DNA from: a virus
Direction: 5' to 3' (one strand)
DNA length: 55,311 nt
IMG/VR virus record: IMGVR_UViG_3300032032_000484
Span: 1-55,311 of that record
The notes below the pieces were generated by a model. That model saw only the letters and a program-made list of their open reading frames with translations, did not search any database and was not told the origin of the DNA. The position numbers were made by a program, and so were the translations under genes. Of the stretch, positions 55,299 through 55,311 are shown piece after piece (position 1 is the stretch's first letter; each line of letters starts with the position of its first letter).

Positions 55299-55311
55299 TG
55301 GAATTGCAATC
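55298..55311 (+). CDS. Start of the next gene (partial)
   Basis: An ATG overlaps the gp43 stop (TAATG), giving MELQ before the window ends. The overlap is like others in this genome, but too little is present to say what it encodes. Confidence 0.4.

Noticed and set aside
1-55311. tRNA genes
   Set aside because: I looked for the T-loop GTTCRANYC pattern with matching acceptor stems and saw none; tRNAscan would be decisive.
1-55311. CRISPR arrays, insertion sequences, integrase or attachment sites
   Set aside because: No regularly spaced repeats, transposase or integrase motifs were seen, as expected for a lytic T4-like phage.

Overview
This window is part of the genome of a T4-like contractile-tailed phage (a myovirus). 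The evidence is the T4 core gene set in T4-superfamily order: neck, terminase, sheath, tube, portal, prohead and capsid genes (gp13-gp23), then uvsY, uvsW, gp55, gp47, gp46, gp45, gp44, gp62, regA and gp43. The DNA is AT-rich. The accessory genes (cobS-type AAA ATPase, hsp20, peptide deformylase, 2OG-Fe(II) oxygenase, IscA, 6-pyruvoyl-tetrahydropterin-synthase type genes) resemble those of marine cyanophages and pelagiphages. No photosynthesis gene is visible, and a gene for a TonB-dependent outer-membrane receptor is present. A Gram-negative marine heterotroph (for example a SAR11-type alphaproteobacterium) is therefore a likelier host than a cyanobacterium; this is inference.

Layout. 1-487: the 5' part of a minus-strand glycosyltransferase-like gene. 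545-5058: tail fibre and adhesin-type structural genes, several sharing an N-terminal adaptor and a C-terminal DGGTY/F motif. 5070-18284: the neck/terminase/tail/prohead/capsid block, punctuated by TATAAATA late promoters and closed by a strong terminator. 18347-20208: one small minus-strand gene, an IscU/IscA pair, a small basic protein and a tube-fold protein. 20231-23207: uvsY, uvsW, an Sm-like protein and the late sigma factor gp55. 23194-30236: a compact, mostly overlapping cluster with QueE, FolE, a DpdA-like transglycosylase, QueD and a second QueD-fold protein, plus a methyltransferase, a phosphoribosyltransferase, an exonuclease and a glycosyltransferase. It looks like a 7-deazaguanine DNA-modification operon. 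30240-37282: gp47/gp46, a second methyltransferase, a glutaredoxin fusion, two tandem SET-domain proteins, peptide deformylase and a ClpP-like protease. 37306-39305: an exported protein and the TonB-dependent receptor. 39416-43662: a metalloprotease-motif/VWA protein and a CobS-like AAA ATPase under near-duplicate promoters. 43710-45766: a late unit with a crotonase-family and an SGNH-like protein. 45783-55311: the replication block (clamp, clamp loader, RegA, polymerase) with interspersed accessory genes.

Regulation. Two promoter classes can be read. Ten TATAAATA late elements (one a tandem pair), plus one CATAAATA variant, lie before virion and other late genes; gp55 is encoded here. Six sigma70-like promoters (TTGACT or TTGATT, exactly 17 nt, TATAAT or CATAAT) precede uvsY, queE, the VWA gene, cobS, gp45 and gp43. 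Most carry a dyad ACTCTT-N7-AAGAGT in the spacer, and most follow closely behind a hairpin. At uvsY and queE the start codon lies so close to the -10 box that the mRNA should be leaderless or nearly so.

The items most worth following up are the deazaguanine cluster (with a possible sliding-clamp tether on DpdA), the phage-encoded TonB-dependent receptor, the tandem SET proteins and the dyad promoter family. All functional calls rest on motif reading and gene order; no database search was run.
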